This document shows, piece after piece, positions 25,070-37,782 of a DNA stretch of 64,000 nt. The notes below the pieces were generated by a model that was not told where the DNA came from, did no database searches, and worked only from the letters and a program-made list of their open reading frames with translations. A program made the translations under genes and the position numbers. Within the stretch, counting starts at the first letter, position 1. Each line of letters begins with the position of its first letter. The stretch is from Pantoea vagans (GTDB lineage Bacteria; Pseudomonadota; Gammaproteobacteria; Enterobacterales; Enterobacteriaceae): positions 124,001 to 188,000 of the forward strand of contig NZ_CP038853.1 of the NCBI RefSeq assembly GCF_004792415.1, read 5' to 3'.

Positions 25070-25249
25070 GATGTTGGCCTCACTAAGCTCTCTGCCGCCC
25101 GCGGCGGCGAATGCACGGACTTTATCACAAAAGCGTGGACGCGCCTTTTCACCAACTGCGTTTGCGAGCCGCCTCGAAGATTGATGCGCCACTGATAGCG
25201 GTACGCTTCATGATGGGCCACTCTTAGGCGCATCTCAGGGAGAGCAAAG

Positions 25250-25906
25250 ATGAAAATTAAGGGACCACGGGAAAAACTGCAAAAACTGGGTGCGCATTCG
25301 CTCAGCGATACCGAACTGCTGGCCATCTTTCTCCGCACCGGCTCGCCGGGGCAGAACGTCCTTGAGCTGGCCGGGCAGATGCTGGAGGGATTTGGCTCGC
25401 TTTATCAGCTCATGACGTCAGACAAAGCGGCAATTTGCAAAATTAAAGGTGTCGGTGATGCCAAGCTGGCGCAACTGCACGCGATTGCCGAACTGGCGAA
25501 GCGCTTTTTCGCCAGTAAGCTGGCGCGCGAAAGCGTGATGGAAAATCCACAGATTACACGCCAGTATCTGCAAAGTCTGTTAGCCCACCAGGAACGGGAG
25601 ATCTTTATGGCCCTGTTTCTGGATAATCAGCATCGGGTGCTGCGGGCACAGAATATGTTCTCTGGCTCCATTAATAGCGTGGAAGTTCACCCCCGCGAGA
25701 TCGTCCGGGAAGCGCTGAAGCTCAACGCAGCCGCCCTGATACTGGCGCATAATCATCCGTCGGGGATGGCGGAACCGAGCCGAGCTGACCGTGAAGTGAC
25801 CCATAAAGTCAGCGAAGCCTGTCAGCTACTCGACATCCGTCTGCTCGATCATCTGGTGATTGGCCATGGCGAATATGTCTCCTTTGCTGAGCGGGGATGG
25901 CTCTGA
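25250..25906 (+). CDS. radC: RadC (JAB/MPN domain) DNA-repair-associated protein
   Basis: The 218-residue protein combines an N-terminal helix-hairpin-helix ([16 protein letters not shown], about residues 63-80) with a C-terminal MPN/JAB metalloprotease-like domain containing [14 protein letters not shown] and [15 protein letters not shown]. The exact role of RadC is unsettled. The start reads [14 protein letters not shown], slightly shorter than the common form because the first residues before PREKL differ. GGGAGAG lies upstream. It precedes rpmB by 241 bp. Confidence 0.93.
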   Translation: MKIKGPREKLQKLGAHSLSDTELLAIFLRTGSPGQNVLELAGQMLEGFGSLYQLMTSDKAAICKIKGVGDAKLAQLHAIAELAKRFFASKLARESVMENPQITRQYLQSLLAHQEREIFMALFLDNQHRVLRAQNMFSGSINSVEVHPREIVREALKLNAAALILAHNHPSGMAEPSRADREVTHKVSEACQLLDIRLLDHLVIGHGEYVSFAERGWL

Positions 25907-25974
25907 TTCAGGGAAAATTCGCGCCAGGTGGCGGCTTTTTGCCCGATCATTCGGGATCTTTATCTGTTCGGGAC

Positions 25975-26003
25975 TTGAGCACTTGGGCTGAGCGGCGTAT
26001 ACT
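25975..26003 (+). promoter_or_regulatory. Sigma-70 promoter of rpmB-rpmG
   Basis: TTGAGC and TATACT are separated by 17 bp, close to consensus and about 145 bp before the rpmB start. A long leader with inverted repeats lies between. Confidence 0.75.
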
Positions 26004-26384
<381 letters not shown>

Positions 26385-26400
26385 GGTACTAAGGAACTGA

Positions 26401-26571
<171 letters not shown>

Positions 26572-26586
26572 TTTTAGTGTTCTGCT

Positions 26587-26613
26587 AAAAACCCGGCTCC
26601 GGCCGGGTTTTTT
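26587..26613 (+). terminator. Terminator of rpmB-rpmG
   Basis: AACCCGGC and GCCGGGTT form a stem with loop TCCG-like bases, followed by six T, directly behind rpmG and before mutM. Confidence 0.9.
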
Positions 26614-26640
26614 GTTTGTGTAAAACGCAGAGGAGAAGGT

Positions 26641-28698
<2,058 letters not shown>

Positions 28699-28699
<1 letters not shown>

Positions 28700-29973
28700 T
28701 AGTGGGCCCGTGGTGGCAGATGCGGTTCGAGTAACTGTAGCAGACGCTGAAGTGCACCCTGGTTCTGGTGCAGTACGTCTACCGCATGGCGTCCGTAATA
28801 ACGGCGGTAATCATCATCCTGTAACAGGTTGGTGACCTCTTTTTCGAGCGAAATGACGTCGGTGACGGTGATCAGACCCTGGCCTTCCTGCAACTTGCTG
28901 CAGATATCTTTGAAGTTCCAGATGTAAGGCCCCATCAGCACCGGAAGGGCATGGGCAGCGGGTTCGAGCGGGTTGTGTCCGCCCCGCTCAACCAGGCTGC
29001 CGCCGACAAACGCCAGATCGGCGATGCCGTAAAGCAGCATCAGTTCACCCATTGAGTCGCCGATGACCACCTGCGTGGAACCCGAAGGGATCTCACCGCT
29101 GCTGCGCAGGATAAAGCTGAAGCCGCGTTCCTGCGTCAGTTCGCGCGCATCGTTAAAGCGTTCAGGATGGCGGGGAACCAGAATCAGCAGCAGATCCGGA
29201 AACGTCTGCAGCAGGCGACGATGGGTATCCAGCACGATGGCCTCTTCGCCTTCGTGCGTGCTGGTGGCAATCCACACCGGGCGACGCGGCGCCCACTGGC
29301 GACGCAGTGTTACCGCTCTGGCGGCCAGTTCTGGCGTCACGGAGATATCAAACTTCAGGCTGCCGGTAATCGCCAGCTGTGAACGTTTCAGGCCCAGACT
29401 CAGGAAGCGGTCGCCATCTTCCGTATTCTGTGCCGCAATCAGCGTGATGCTCTGCAACAGCTGGCGCATAAATTTACCCAGCTTGCGATAGCCTTTGGCG
29501 GAGCGGGCCGAGAGGCGGGCATTGGCGATCACCAGCGGAATGTTACGCTGGTGCAGAATGCGGATAATGTTCGGCCACAGCTCCGTTTCCATGATGATCA
29601 CCAGCCGTGGATTAACCGTATCCAGAAAACGATTAATCGAACCTGGCAGATCATAAGGCAGATAGACGTGGTGCACATCTTTGCCAAAAGCAGATTGCGC
29701 CCGCTCAGAGCCGGTTGGCGTCATGGTGGTGACGGTAATCGGCAGGGTCGGGTAACGATGACGCAGTGCGCGCACCAGCGGAATCGCGGCCAGCGTTTCA
29801 CCCACAGAGACCGAGTGCAGCACAATGCCGTCAGGCTTCACTTTGCCGACACAATAGCCATAGCGTTCTGCCCAGCGTTTGCGATAGGCAGGCGCTTTAC
29901 GACCGCGCAGCCACAGGCGCAGCCAGATCAGTGGCTGAATGAAGTAGAGCAATGCGGTGTAAATGGTCGTCAT
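28699..29973 (-). CDS. waaA: 3-deoxy-D-manno-octulosonic acid (Kdo) transferase
   Basis: The 424-residue inner-membrane transferase has an N-terminal anchor ([19 protein letters not shown]), then [39 protein letters not shown] and [17 protein letters not shown], all hallmarks of WaaA. It attaches two Kdo residues to lipid IVA and is essential in most Gram-negative bacteria. It is separated from the wabG-like gene by 92 bp, which could hold its own promoter. Confidence 0.96.
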
Positions 29974-30065
29974 AGTTACCGTTACAGCAGGTTCGCGTCT
30001 AAAAACAGATTAAAATGAGATGGCGGCATGGTATCAGAAACCCCGCATGCACTCATCCCACATTG

Positions 30066-31199
30066 TCAGTTGCTACTCACTACCTGCTGATAAAGCGAAG
30101 TCAGCGCCTGCGCCAGCCGTTGTGGACCATAAGGCTCAATTTTACGTCGCGCTGCGTCACCCATTCGTGAATCGACGGAAAGCGCCGGTATGGCGTTAAT
30201 GGCCTGATTTAAGCCATTGATATCCAGGGCATCACAGACGAAGCCTTCCTGACCAGCGGTAATAAATTCTGCGCCACCGCAACCGGTGCTGGTAATTACC
30301 GGTAATCCGCAGGCCATCGCCTCCAGCACCACATTCGGAAAGGGATCATAGAGCGTGGGCAGCAACAGGCCATCCGCCGCGTGATAGAACGGCTGCACAT
30401 CCTGCTGCACGCCGATAAAGCGCAGCCGGTCCAGGCAGTGAAGCTGGTTTGCCAGCTGCTGATAACGTTGTAATTGTTTATCCTGGCCCACCACAATCAG
30501 ATAGCGATCGCTGGCGGCCAGCGCCTGAATTGCGGCTTTCAGTCCCTTGCGCTCAAAGCCGGAGCCGACATAAATCAGTACGGTCGCGGCATCGGGCAGT
30601 GATAGCTGCTGTCGGGAGGCGCGACGGGTTGCTTCTGTAGCGGGCTGGAAACGGCTGGCATCAATAGCGTTATGAATAACGTGGATTTTTCCGGCGTCGA
30701 GCGAAAAGCAGCGCAGGATATCGCGCTTTACCATCTCTGAATTACAGATCACTGCTTTCAGCGTCGGAGAGTTAAACATCTCCGCTTCCGCCTGCAGAAC
30801 ATAGCGATGGTAAGAACTAAGCGTCGCGCTCAGCCGTTGCCAGGATGAGACGATGCGGGCACGCTGTTCCAGCCACACGCGATGCACGCCATCACCCGCA
30901 CGGAAAATGTCACAGCCGGCGATGCGCTCATGGCTTTGTACAATATCAAACTTTTCGCGCTCCCAGCAGGCGCGTGCTGCCCGGGCAAACCCGCGCTCAC
31001 GCGATACCCGACCCAGCTTTGCCGGATTACAGATATGCAGATGCCAGTCAGGATTAGGCGTGCCCTGCCAGCTGCGGGTAATGATATTGAGATCGAGCTT
31101 TTCGCTGCCCAGCGCCTCCAGCGCGCGTGAGATAAAACGTTCAGCACCGCCATCCGGACGATATTTCTGCCGGACAATCGCCAGCCTTAACTTACTCAT
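30066..31199 (-). CDS. wabG: WabG-like LPS core glycosyltransferase (GT4)
   Basis: The 377-residue family 4 transferase starts MSKLRLAIVRQKYRPDGGAERFISRAL and has DIVQSHERIAGCDIFRAGDGVH, CNSEMVKRDI, YVGSGFERKG and the C-terminal DPFPNVVLEAMACGLPVI nucleotide-sugar site. This agrees, from memory, with WabG of Klebsiella, which adds galacturonic acid to heptose II, more than with E. coli WaaG. The ATG at 31199, preceded by GAGGAG, overlaps the waaQ stop by 8 bp. The sugar donor is not proven by sequence. Confidence 0.78.
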   Translation of the reverse strand: MSKLRLAIVRQKYRPDGGAERFISRALEALGSEKLDLNIITRSWQGTPNPDWHLHICNPAKLGRVSRERGFARAARACWEREKFDIVQSHERIAGCDIFRAGDGVHRVWLEQRARIVSSWQRLSATLSSYHRYVLQAEAEMFNSPTLKAVICNSEMVKRDILRCFSLDAGKIHVIHNAIDASRFQPATEATRRASRQQLSLPDAATVLIYVGSGFERKGLKAAIQALAASDRYLIVVGQDKQLQRYQQLANQLHCLDRLRFIGVQQDVQPFYHAADGLLLPTLYDPFPNVVLEAMACGLPVITSTGCGGAEFITAGQEGFVCDALDINGLNQAINAIPALSVDSRMGDAARRKIEPYGPQRLAQALTSLYQQVVSSN

Positions 31200-32268
31200 G
31201 CAGGTAGCTCCTCGCTGCCGCGACCACATCCTTTACCGGAATGGCCGAGAGATAACGCTGGTCAGTTTTGGTGTCGATGGAATCGGGTGAGGGCAGCGGG
31301 CCATAATCACCCGCCCAGATAACCTGATTGTTGTCGCCCCAGGGGCGCCAGTGCTGCAGCTTGGTCGGGCCAAATAGCGCAATACAGGGCGTTTCAAGCG
31401 CGGCCGCCATGTGCATTGGCGCAGAGTCGACGCCAATAAACAGACGGGCATGATCGATAAGCGCCGCCAGCTGCGGCAGCGTGAACTGACCCGCCAGCGA
31501 AACTACGTCAGGCGACGCACAGCGCGCGCGAATGCGGTTAATCATCGCCAGCTCCTGCTTGTCCGGCCCGGCGGTCAGCACCACTTTGCGGCCCGGCTGC
31601 GCCAGCTGATCAAGTGTGGCTGCAACGCTCTCCTCTTCCCAGCATTTAAAGCCCCAGCGTGAGGTCGGCTGCACCACAATATAGGGCGCGGTAATATGAT
31701 GTTCCGCCAGTCGGGCCAGTACGATTTGCCGATCAGCGTCGCTGTAGTGCATTGAAACGCGTGCGCCATCGCTGCTGATGCCAAGGGGGGCCAGCGCCGA
31801 CATGTTCTGTTCAACGGTATGCAGTTTGCTGTGATTGTGTGTGGGGACCAGACGGTTGTGACACCAGCGCCACAGGGCGTTATCGCGTTTTTTGAACGCA
31901 AAACCGATACGAACCGGTGCCCCGGACAATCGCGTAATCAGGGCCGCGCGCCACTGATCGGCCAGGTTAATCACCAGATCATAATGGGCGTCACGCACAG
32001 CGCGAATTAATGCACGCTCATGGCCCAGCTTGCGCCAGGTGCCCTCCTGCTTCCATTTGCGATCGATGACGTGCAAATGGCGGATGGCCGGATGCGCTTC
32101 CAGCATCGGACGCGTTTCCTGATAGAGCAATACGTCGATGCTGGCCTGCGGGTAACGCTCATGAAGCGCATTGATGGCGGGCGTTGTGAGCAGCATGTCA
32201 CCATGGTGGCGCAGCTTAATCAGTAATATATTTTTTGGAGAGATGTTTGCTGGAATCAGGCTGGCCAT
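31192..32268 (-). CDS. waaQ: LPS core heptosyltransferase III WaaQ
   Basis: The 358-residue family 9 transferase begins ILLIKLRHHGDMLLTTPAINAL after a short N-terminus and has RIGFAFKKRD, QPTSRWGFKCW, GVDSAPMHMAAAL and ALFGPTKLQHWRPWG. These match WaaQ, which adds the branch heptose III to heptose II. I use the ATG at 32268 over an upstream TTG. It overlaps the wabG-like gene and follows the GT2 gene by 73 bp. Confidence 0.9.
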   Translation of the reverse strand: MASLIPANISPKNILLIKLRHHGDMLLTTPAINALHERYPQASIDVLLYQETRPMLEAHPAIRHLHVIDRKWKQEGTWRKLGHERALIRAVRDAHYDLVINLADQWRAALITRLSGAPVRIGFAFKKRDNALWRWCHNRLVPTHNHSKLHTVEQNMSALAPLGISSDGARVSMHYSDADRQIVLARLAEHHITAPYIVVQPTSRWGFKCWEEESVAATLDQLAQPGRKVVLTAGPDKQELAMINRIRARCASPDVVSLAGQFTLPQLAALIDHARLFIGVDSAPMHMAAALETPCIALFGPTKLQHWRPWGDNNQVIWAGDYGPLPSPDSIDTKTDQRYLSAIPVKDVVAAARSYLHE

Positions 32269-32341
32269 AAACAAGAGTTCTCAGAATTCAGTGAACCGAT
32301 TGTAGGGCAAACCCTTTTTAGGATAAAGCCAGCCTCAAAGG

Positions 32342-33328
32342 TTATTTATCACGCCACCGATAGAGCCGCGCCAGCCATAACAGCAACTGATACCACTGCT
32401 TAATTCCCCGCGCATTACGGAGCATGCGCAGGTGTGTACCTGTCGTGAACAGATCGGCAATGATCGCCTGGCGTGCGCGGGCATCAGGCTCACGCCTCAC
32501 ACTGTGACAAACGCTGAGCGCTTCATGCGTTACCTGATAGTGAAACGACGGGTAGATCTTCACGCGGTCACGATAACGGGTGTTTAGCTCTTCCAGCAGC
32601 CGCGCAATCTTCAGGTAGTGACGCTGATATTCCACGTTGCGCTCGCCGGTCCGTTTGCGGTTGCTGATGGAGGCGTCGTGCATATAGTAGCGATAGAGCA
32701 CTGCGTCGGTGTATCGCACGCGTTTTGCCAGCAGCATAAACTCGGTGGTCCAGGGGATATCCTGATGATGCAGGCCCGGTTCAAACTGCAACTGATGCTG
32801 CTCAATCAGTTCCCGACGATAGATCCCAAGCCAGACCACATGCATATAACGATGCGTTTTCAGCGCGGTATTGAGCCAGTCGGCACCGCTCAGCACCGGC
32901 GTGCTGCGCAAACGGTCCAGCGGAATCAGCGGTTTTACCCGCTGGCTGTGTTTGAAAAACCACTCGGCATTGCACTGTGCCGCATCCAGATTGTCCGCTT
33001 CTGCCATCGTCACCAGCGTCTGATACATATCGGGCTGCATGGTGTCATCTGCATCCGGGAAGGTGACATATTTCCCACGGGCTATCGCCAGACCCGCGTT
33101 ACGGGCGCGCGACACGCCGCCGTTTTCCTGATGAATCACACGAATATGAGCGTGCTGCTGTGCATACTGGTCAGCGCGCTCACCTGAGCCGTCGGTTGAA
33201 CCGTCATCGACAATGATGATCTCCAGCGAGGCCAGCGACTGCGCCAGCAGAGACTGCATAAACTCATCAAACATGCTGCCCGCATTGAACATCGGCGTAA
33301 TGATACTCAGCAGAGGAGAAGTACTCAT
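32342..33328 (-). CDS. GT2 family glycosyltransferase of the LPS core cluster
   Basis: The 328-residue protein starts LLSIITPMFNAGSMFDEFMQSLLAQ, then LEIIIVDDGSTDGSGE, HQENGGVSRARNAGL and FPDADDTM, the GT-A fold with its DxD metal site. The C-terminal half is basic and probably binds membrane lipid. The acceptor is presumably an outer-core sugar. I choose the ATG at 33328; the longer frame to 33394 reads through a region without a good ribosome site. A 329-bp A+T-rich gap separates it from the upstream GT8 gene. Confidence 0.82.
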   Translation of the reverse strand: MSTSPLLSIITPMFNAGSMFDEFMQSLLAQSLASLEIIIVDDGSTDGSGERADQYAQQHAHIRVIHQENGGVSRARNAGLAIARGKYVTFPDADDTMQPDMYQTLVTMAEADNLDAAQCNAEWFFKHSQRVKPLIPLDRLRSTPVLSGADWLNTALKTHRYMHVVWLGIYRRELIEQHQLQFEPGLHHQDIPWTTEFMLLAKRVRYTDAVLYRYYMHDASISNRKRTGERNVEYQRHYLKIARLLEELNTRYRDRVKIYPSFHYQVTHEALSVCHSVRREPDARARQAIIADLFTTGTHLRMLRNARGIKQWYQLLLWLARLYRWRDK

Positions 33329-33657
33329 CACACTATCTTCACCCGCGTTGAATTCACTGCGAAAAGGCGTTGCCTCGTCATAAATCATTTCCAAATCAGC
33401 AGAGTGGAATCAGGAAGTTCACGATTATAAGACGGTGTAGCTTTCCTGCTTTACTAAAAACCACGCCCGACAATAATAATGCGCTATATGCGCTTTTTTT
33501 ACGCAAAGTCGCTTTACAGGTAAACAGATTATTATGCTGGTGTTCATTCAGCGTCTTTTTTATAAGAGATGGTGGTAAACAGCAGGCGGGATAAATGACG
33601 GGAAAGTCAGGCGCTGAAATAACCGCGCCCGTATCAATTATGATAAACCTGAGAGCG
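33329..33657. other. A+T-rich gap inside the LPS-core cluster
   Basis: No gene is visible. A short frame on the minus strand (33396-33695) overlaps the GT8 stop and has no motif. The base composition is unlike that of the flanking genes. It may hold a second promoter for the downstream genes or be the scar of a lost gene. Confidence 0.5.
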
Positions 33658-34662
33658 CTATTGCTCGCTCTGCTTAAAAAACTTGAGACTGACATACTTC
33701 ATCATCCAGCTCATGCTTTCAGCATACTGTTTCTGATGCCACTTGATGCGGGAAAATCGCTTTATCTCTTTATAATGTCTCGGCGTATCAAGCGGCTGTG
33801 AAGCCCAGGGTGAGCGCTGGTAATAGCGATAGTAGAGCTGAGCAAGATCGCTACCGGCCCATGCATGCCAGGGTTTGCATTTACCGGTGTAGTGAATCAT
33901 CACGGTGTCATCTGGCACGCCAGAGTGATCCCAGACTTTATTGGCGATGATGTCGTAAATATGGTTATAGCGGTCCGGCAGGATCAGAATCTCATTCTCC
34001 AGCACGATATTCAGCGCATCCTGATCCGGGAAACCAAACTCTGCGCCCTGCGTCACCAGCACGTCAGTAATGCGCGCCGTAGTCTGCCTTTCGAGCCAGC
34101 GCGGAATATTGATCAGCATAAAGCCAGAATTGAAATAGTGATGATGCTTCAGCCCCAGCCTTGCGCACTGGTTCTGCCGCGCACGTGGTGTGTCGTTACA
34201 GGCCGCCAGCGTGTAATCCGCGATATCCAGGGCGAACAGGGGCGAGTAGTCACCTACTACAAGCGTGTCAGCATCAATATAGATCACCCGATCGCTGTAG
34301 CTCGCTACAGTTTCAGGGATCAGGAAGCGGTAATGGATGCTTTTAGGATAGCGACCCACCGCAGGCAACTGATCAACCCAGGCACTGTTAAAAATATGCA
34401 ACGTAATCGCCAGACGGTGGCCTGTGGCCAGCAAGCGCAGTTTTTCCACATCTTCATCACGCAGGGAATCGGAGAAAATATGGGCGTGGAACGCGGTATC
34501 AGGATGATGATGGAGAAGTGAAAACAGCGTAATGCCCAGGCCACGCGCGTAGGCGTGGTTGATGCCAAACGCAACGTGAACCGGGTTGTCATCCGTGTCA
34601 GCAAGCGTGTTGACCAGCAGCTGACTTTGCTGAACGGCATCAGCAAGAGGGGTAATTGCCAT
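33658..34662 (-). CDS. GT8 family LPS outer-core glucosyl/galactosyltransferase
   Basis: The 334-residue protein has the GT8 pattern VHVAFGINHAYARGLGITLFSLLHHHP, then YRFLIPE, DRVIYIDADTLVVGD with the DxD site, YFNSGFMLINIPRW, FPDQDALNIVL and the late IHYTGKCKPWH. These are shared by WaaI, WaaJ and WaaO enzymes that extend the outer core with glucose or galactose; the exact linkage is not readable. It lies 9 bp behind the GT9-like gene in the same operon. Confidence 0.85.
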   Translation of the reverse strand: MAITPLADAVQQSQLLVNTLADTDDNPVHVAFGINHAYARGLGITLFSLLHHHPDTAFHAHIFSDSLRDEDVEKLRLLATGHRLAITLHIFNSAWVDQLPAVGRYPKSIHYRFLIPETVASYSDRVIYIDADTLVVGDYSPLFALDIADYTLAACNDTPRARQNQCARLGLKHHHYFNSGFMLINIPRWLERQTTARITDVLVTQGAEFGFPDQDALNIVLENEILILPDRYNHIYDIIANKVWDHSGVPDDTVMIHYTGKCKPWHAWAGSDLAQLYYRYYQRSPWASQPLDTPRHYKEIKRFSRIKWHQKQYAESMSWMMKYVSLKFFKQSEQ

Positions 34663-34671
34663 TACGCTTCA

Positions 34672-35748
34672 CTATTCCAGATTATGAGTAATAAACGTTT
34701 GTATTCTAGTCAGTTTATCGTGATCCAGCCCGAATAATTTTTCAGCGGGCTGATCAAACTTAAAACGGGTGGCAAAAACGAACGTCGAGGCTGCAATATT
34801 ATCGGGTCCGATAAACAACACGTTATTGACCGGACGCTGCTCCCTGACTTCACACGGCCCATAAAGCATGATCACCGGAATCTGCTGGGCATCAGCAATA
34901 TACGCATTGCCAGAATCAGAGGCGATATAGAAATCCATCTGCGCAATGGCCCAGGGAACCTCTTCCAGTTTCAGCTCACCAATCAGGCTGACGATATTCT
35001 CTTTGGGGCCGGTCAGGCTCAGTAACTCATCCAGCCACGGCTGCTCAGCCGGTGGGCCAAAGACATAAAAGGTGCAGGGCAGGTCAGCCAGCGACGTCAT
35101 CAGCTGCTGCCAGATGCTGGCAGGAATGGTTTTGGCCCGATTACCGGCAGAAATACTGATACCTATTTTAATGCCGCTGCGCGGATTACGCAGCGCGGCG
35201 GGCGGCTCAGCCGGCTGCAAGAGCGGCGAGGTCGCATGTTTAGGAAAATCGGTATAGCGGTAGTCACGGTTAATCAGCTTCAGATAACTGTCGAGCGTTA
35301 AATCCGTTTTGCTATGGTCGACAATGCCGCTGGCGCTGCGATAGAAAGTTGCATGATAGGACTTACGCACATAGGTGCGCAGAAATTGCTTGTTCGGTGC
35401 GTTACATAACGCGGCGAAAAACAGGTTCACGCTGTTGGGCTGCACCAGATAGACGTTGTCATAACGGTTCATCAGCGTGATCGCGAGCTTCAGTTTGGCA
35501 AAAAAGCTGCGTTTAGCATCTTCGATAAGAAAGTAGCGGCTGACCGTGTCATCGTGACGCACCAGCGGCTCGACCGCCTTGCTGATCAGCAGTTCAGACT
35601 GACCCAGGGCGCGCAGCATCGGGGTGATATTGATGAAATCACCTATCTTTGCCGTCTGGATGATTAAGCTGCGTCCGGTTGGACGGTAAAACAGCCGCAT
35701 TACCGTCCGCAAAGGCACCAGCAGCAGATAGATCAGCACATAGTTCAT
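34672..35748 (-). CDS. GT9 (heptosyltransferase-like) glycosyltransferase
   Basis: The 358-residue protein opens with a hydrophobic anchor (YVLIYLLLVPLRTVMRLF), unusual for the family, and then has IIQTAKIGDFINITPMLRAL, GISISAGNRAKTIPASIW, FYIASDSGNAYIADAQQIPVIMLYGPCEV, the GT9 arrangement seen in WaaC, WaaF and WaaQ. It is more divergent than the true heptosyltransferases and may transfer an outer-core heptose. Its ATG overlaps the waaC stop as ATGA. Confidence 0.75.
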   Translation of the reverse strand: MNYVLIYLLLVPLRTVMRLFYRPTGRSLIIQTAKIGDFINITPMLRALGQSELLISKAVEPLVRHDDTVSRYFLIEDAKRSFFAKLKLAITLMNRYDNVYLVQPNSVNLFFAALCNAPNKQFLRTYVRKSYHATFYRSASGIVDHSKTDLTLDSYLKLINRDYRYTDFPKHATSPLLQPAEPPAALRNPRSGIKIGISISAGNRAKTIPASIWQQLMTSLADLPCTFYVFGPPAEQPWLDELLSLTGPKENIVSLIGELKLEEVPWAIAQMDFYIASDSGNAYIADAQQIPVIMLYGPCEVREQRPVNNVLFIGPDNIAASTFVFATRFKFDQPAEKLFGLDHDKLTRIQTFITHNLE

Positions 35749-36722
35749 GGCGTATTTTCCCTGATAACGGCCTGAAGTTTTTCTGCCACCGCGTCAGCAG
35801 TCAGCTCTGCCAGATTGTGATTCGGGGCGCTCAGTGCCTGTTGGTTCTGTCCGTACCCGCCAATCAACCCCGGATCGGTCGGGCCATACAGTGTGAGGTT
35901 GGGGCGGTCCAGTGCCGCCGTCAGGTGGCTCAATCCGGTATCGACCGAAACCACCGCCCGCGCGCCCGCCAGCTGCTGTGCTATCGCTTCCAGCGTCAGC
36001 TTAGGCAGCACCTCAACATGCTCAAAGCCTTCTGCAAGGCGCAAGGCACGTTGATGCTCGTGTTCAGCACCCCAGGGCAGTTTCACCTGCAGCCCGCTGG
36101 GCTGCACCAGCTCAATCAGCTGACGCCAGTGTGATTCCGGCCAGTGTTTGTTGTCACGCGTCGTGGCATGCAGAAAGACCAGATAATGATGTGCGTCAGC
36201 GGACAGATGATGCAGAAAGTGTCCGGCAATCGCGTAGTCACCCTGACTTTGCGGCTTTTCATAGCCCAGGCTTTTGGCGAACAGTTCGCGCGTCCGCTCA
36301 ACAGCGTGTTGTCGCTTACTGACTTCATGGCGGACGTCATACCACCAGCTGGCAAACGGCTCACGCGCGCTGCGGCTGTCCTGCCCATGCTTTACCCCTT
36401 TCGATAAGCGGGTAACCAGCGCGGCACTTTTGATCAGTCCCTGCGCATCAATGACGACATCGTACTTACGCGACTGTAACGCGCGCTTAAACAGCACACG
36501 CTCTTCACGCTGCTGACTGCCAAACCAGTGTTTGCGCCAGCGACGGATTGCCACCGGTAACACCTTATCGACCGCAGGATGCCAGCCAGGGATCTGCGCG
36601 AAGTTCTCTTCCACCACCCAGTCGAAACGGATGCTGGGAATAGCATGCATCGCATCGGTCAGTGCCGGCAGTGAATGCAGCACATCGCCCATCGAAGAGG
36701 TTTTAACAATCAGGACGTGCAT
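35745..36722 (-). CDS. waaC: LPS heptosyltransferase I
   Basis: The 325-residue enzyme starts MHVLIVKTSSMGDVLHSLPAL and has FDWVVEENFAQIP, VIDAQGLIKSA, LHATTRDNKHWPE and VVSVDTGLSHLTAALDRPNLTLYGPTDP. It adds the first L,D-heptose to Kdo. The start overlaps the waaF stop by 13 bp. Confidence 0.96.
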   Translation of the reverse strand: MHVLIVKTSSMGDVLHSLPALTDAMHAIPSIRFDWVVEENFAQIPGWHPAVDKVLPVAIRRWRKHWFGSQQREERVLFKRALQSRKYDVVIDAQGLIKSAALVTRLSKGVKHGQDSRSAREPFASWWYDVRHEVSKRQHAVERTRELFAKSLGYEKPQSQGDYAIAGHFLHHLSADAHHYLVFLHATTRDNKHWPESHWRQLIELVQPSGLQVKLPWGAEHEHQRALRLAEGFEHVEVLPKLTLEAIAQQLAGARAVVSVDTGLSHLTAALDRPNLTLYGPTDPGLIGGYGQNQQALSAPNHNLAELTADAVAEKLQAVIRENTP

Positions 36723-37765
36723 GGCACCTCCTGTGGTGCGAGCAGTTCGCTCAGCGTCTGATGTACGCGCTCAGGCTGAATATCGATCAGGCTCTGGTGA
36801 TAGCCCTGGTCGGCATCGCCTTTACGCACTTTGTGATAGCCGGTAATCAGGCGAATAATACGCGCCTGTTTTGCAAGCGGCGGCGTAAAGTCAGGGCTGC
36901 TCGGCCCATAGAGCGCCACCAGCGGACGGTCCAGCGCCGCAGCGATATGCATCAGGCCGGAATCGTTACTGACCACGGCCCGGCATTGCGCCAGCAGAAT
37001 CACTGCCTGCTCCAGCTGGGTTTCACCGGCCAGATTACGGCAGTGGCCGCGTGCATCTTCTGGCAGCGCAGCGATAATCTCGTCGCCGGTCGGGCGATCT
37101 TTGGCGGAGCCAAACAGCACAATCTGGAAGCCTTCAGCAATCAGCTGACGGGCCAGCGTGGCGTAGTGATAGTGCGGCCAGCGTTTGGCCGGACCAAATT
37201 CGGCACCCGGACAAAAACCGATGATCGGACGGGTTGCCGCCAGCTGAAACTGTGCGGCGGTTTCAATCTTTTCCTGCTCTTCAACCTGCAGCTTTGGCCA
37301 CAACAGCGGCTGCGGCAGCTGCGCCGCCGAGGCAAGCGGTGTGTCGTAGCCCAGCGCAACGTAGCGCTCAACCATGAGTGGAAAAGCCGCTTTATCCAGC
37401 ACCCGCAAATCGTTCAGCAGGCCATAGCGCATTTCACCGCGCCAGCCGACGCGGCGTTTTATTCCGGCAAAGAAAGGGACCAGCGCCGACTTAAAGGAGT
37501 TAGGCAGCACATAAGCACGGTCGTAGTGACTGGCGCGCAGCACTTTTCCCAGCCGGCGACGCTCACCAATCTCCAGTGCGCCATGCCCGAGCGGCATCGC
37601 CAGCGCCTGATTCACCTCCGGCATGCGTGACAGCAACGGACGGCACCACGCCGGAGCCATCACATCAATCACTGCATCCGGATGTTCGGCCTTGAGTGTG
37701 CGATAGAGACTTTGCGACATCATCATATCGCCGACCCACGACGGGCCGATTACCAGAATTTTCAT
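36710..37765 (-). CDS. waaF: LPS heptosyltransferase II
   Basis: The 351-residue enzyme starts MKILVIGPSWVGDMMMSQSLYRTL and has APAWCRPLLSRMPEV, CPGAEFGPAKRWP and VVSNDSGLMHIAAALDRPLVALYGPSSP. It adds the second heptose. It follows hldD by 17 bp, so substrate supply and transfer are in one operon. Confidence 0.96.
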   Translation of the reverse strand: MKILVIGPSWVGDMMMSQSLYRTLKAEHPDAVIDVMAPAWCRPLLSRMPEVNQALAMPLGHGALEIGERRRLGKVLRASHYDRAYVLPNSFKSALVPFFAGIKRRVGWRGEMRYGLLNDLRVLDKAAFPLMVERYVALGYDTPLASAAQLPQPLLWPKLQVEEQEKIETAAQFQLAATRPIIGFCPGAEFGPAKRWPHYHYATLARQLIAEGFQIVLFGSAKDRPTGDEIIAALPEDARGHCRNLAGETQLEQAVILLAQCRAVVSNDSGLMHIAAALDRPLVALYGPSSPDFTPPLAKQARIIRLITGYHKVRKGDADQGYHQSLIDIQPERVHQTLSELLAPQEVPCTS

Positions 37766-37782
37766 CGCCGGAGCAGCTTCCT

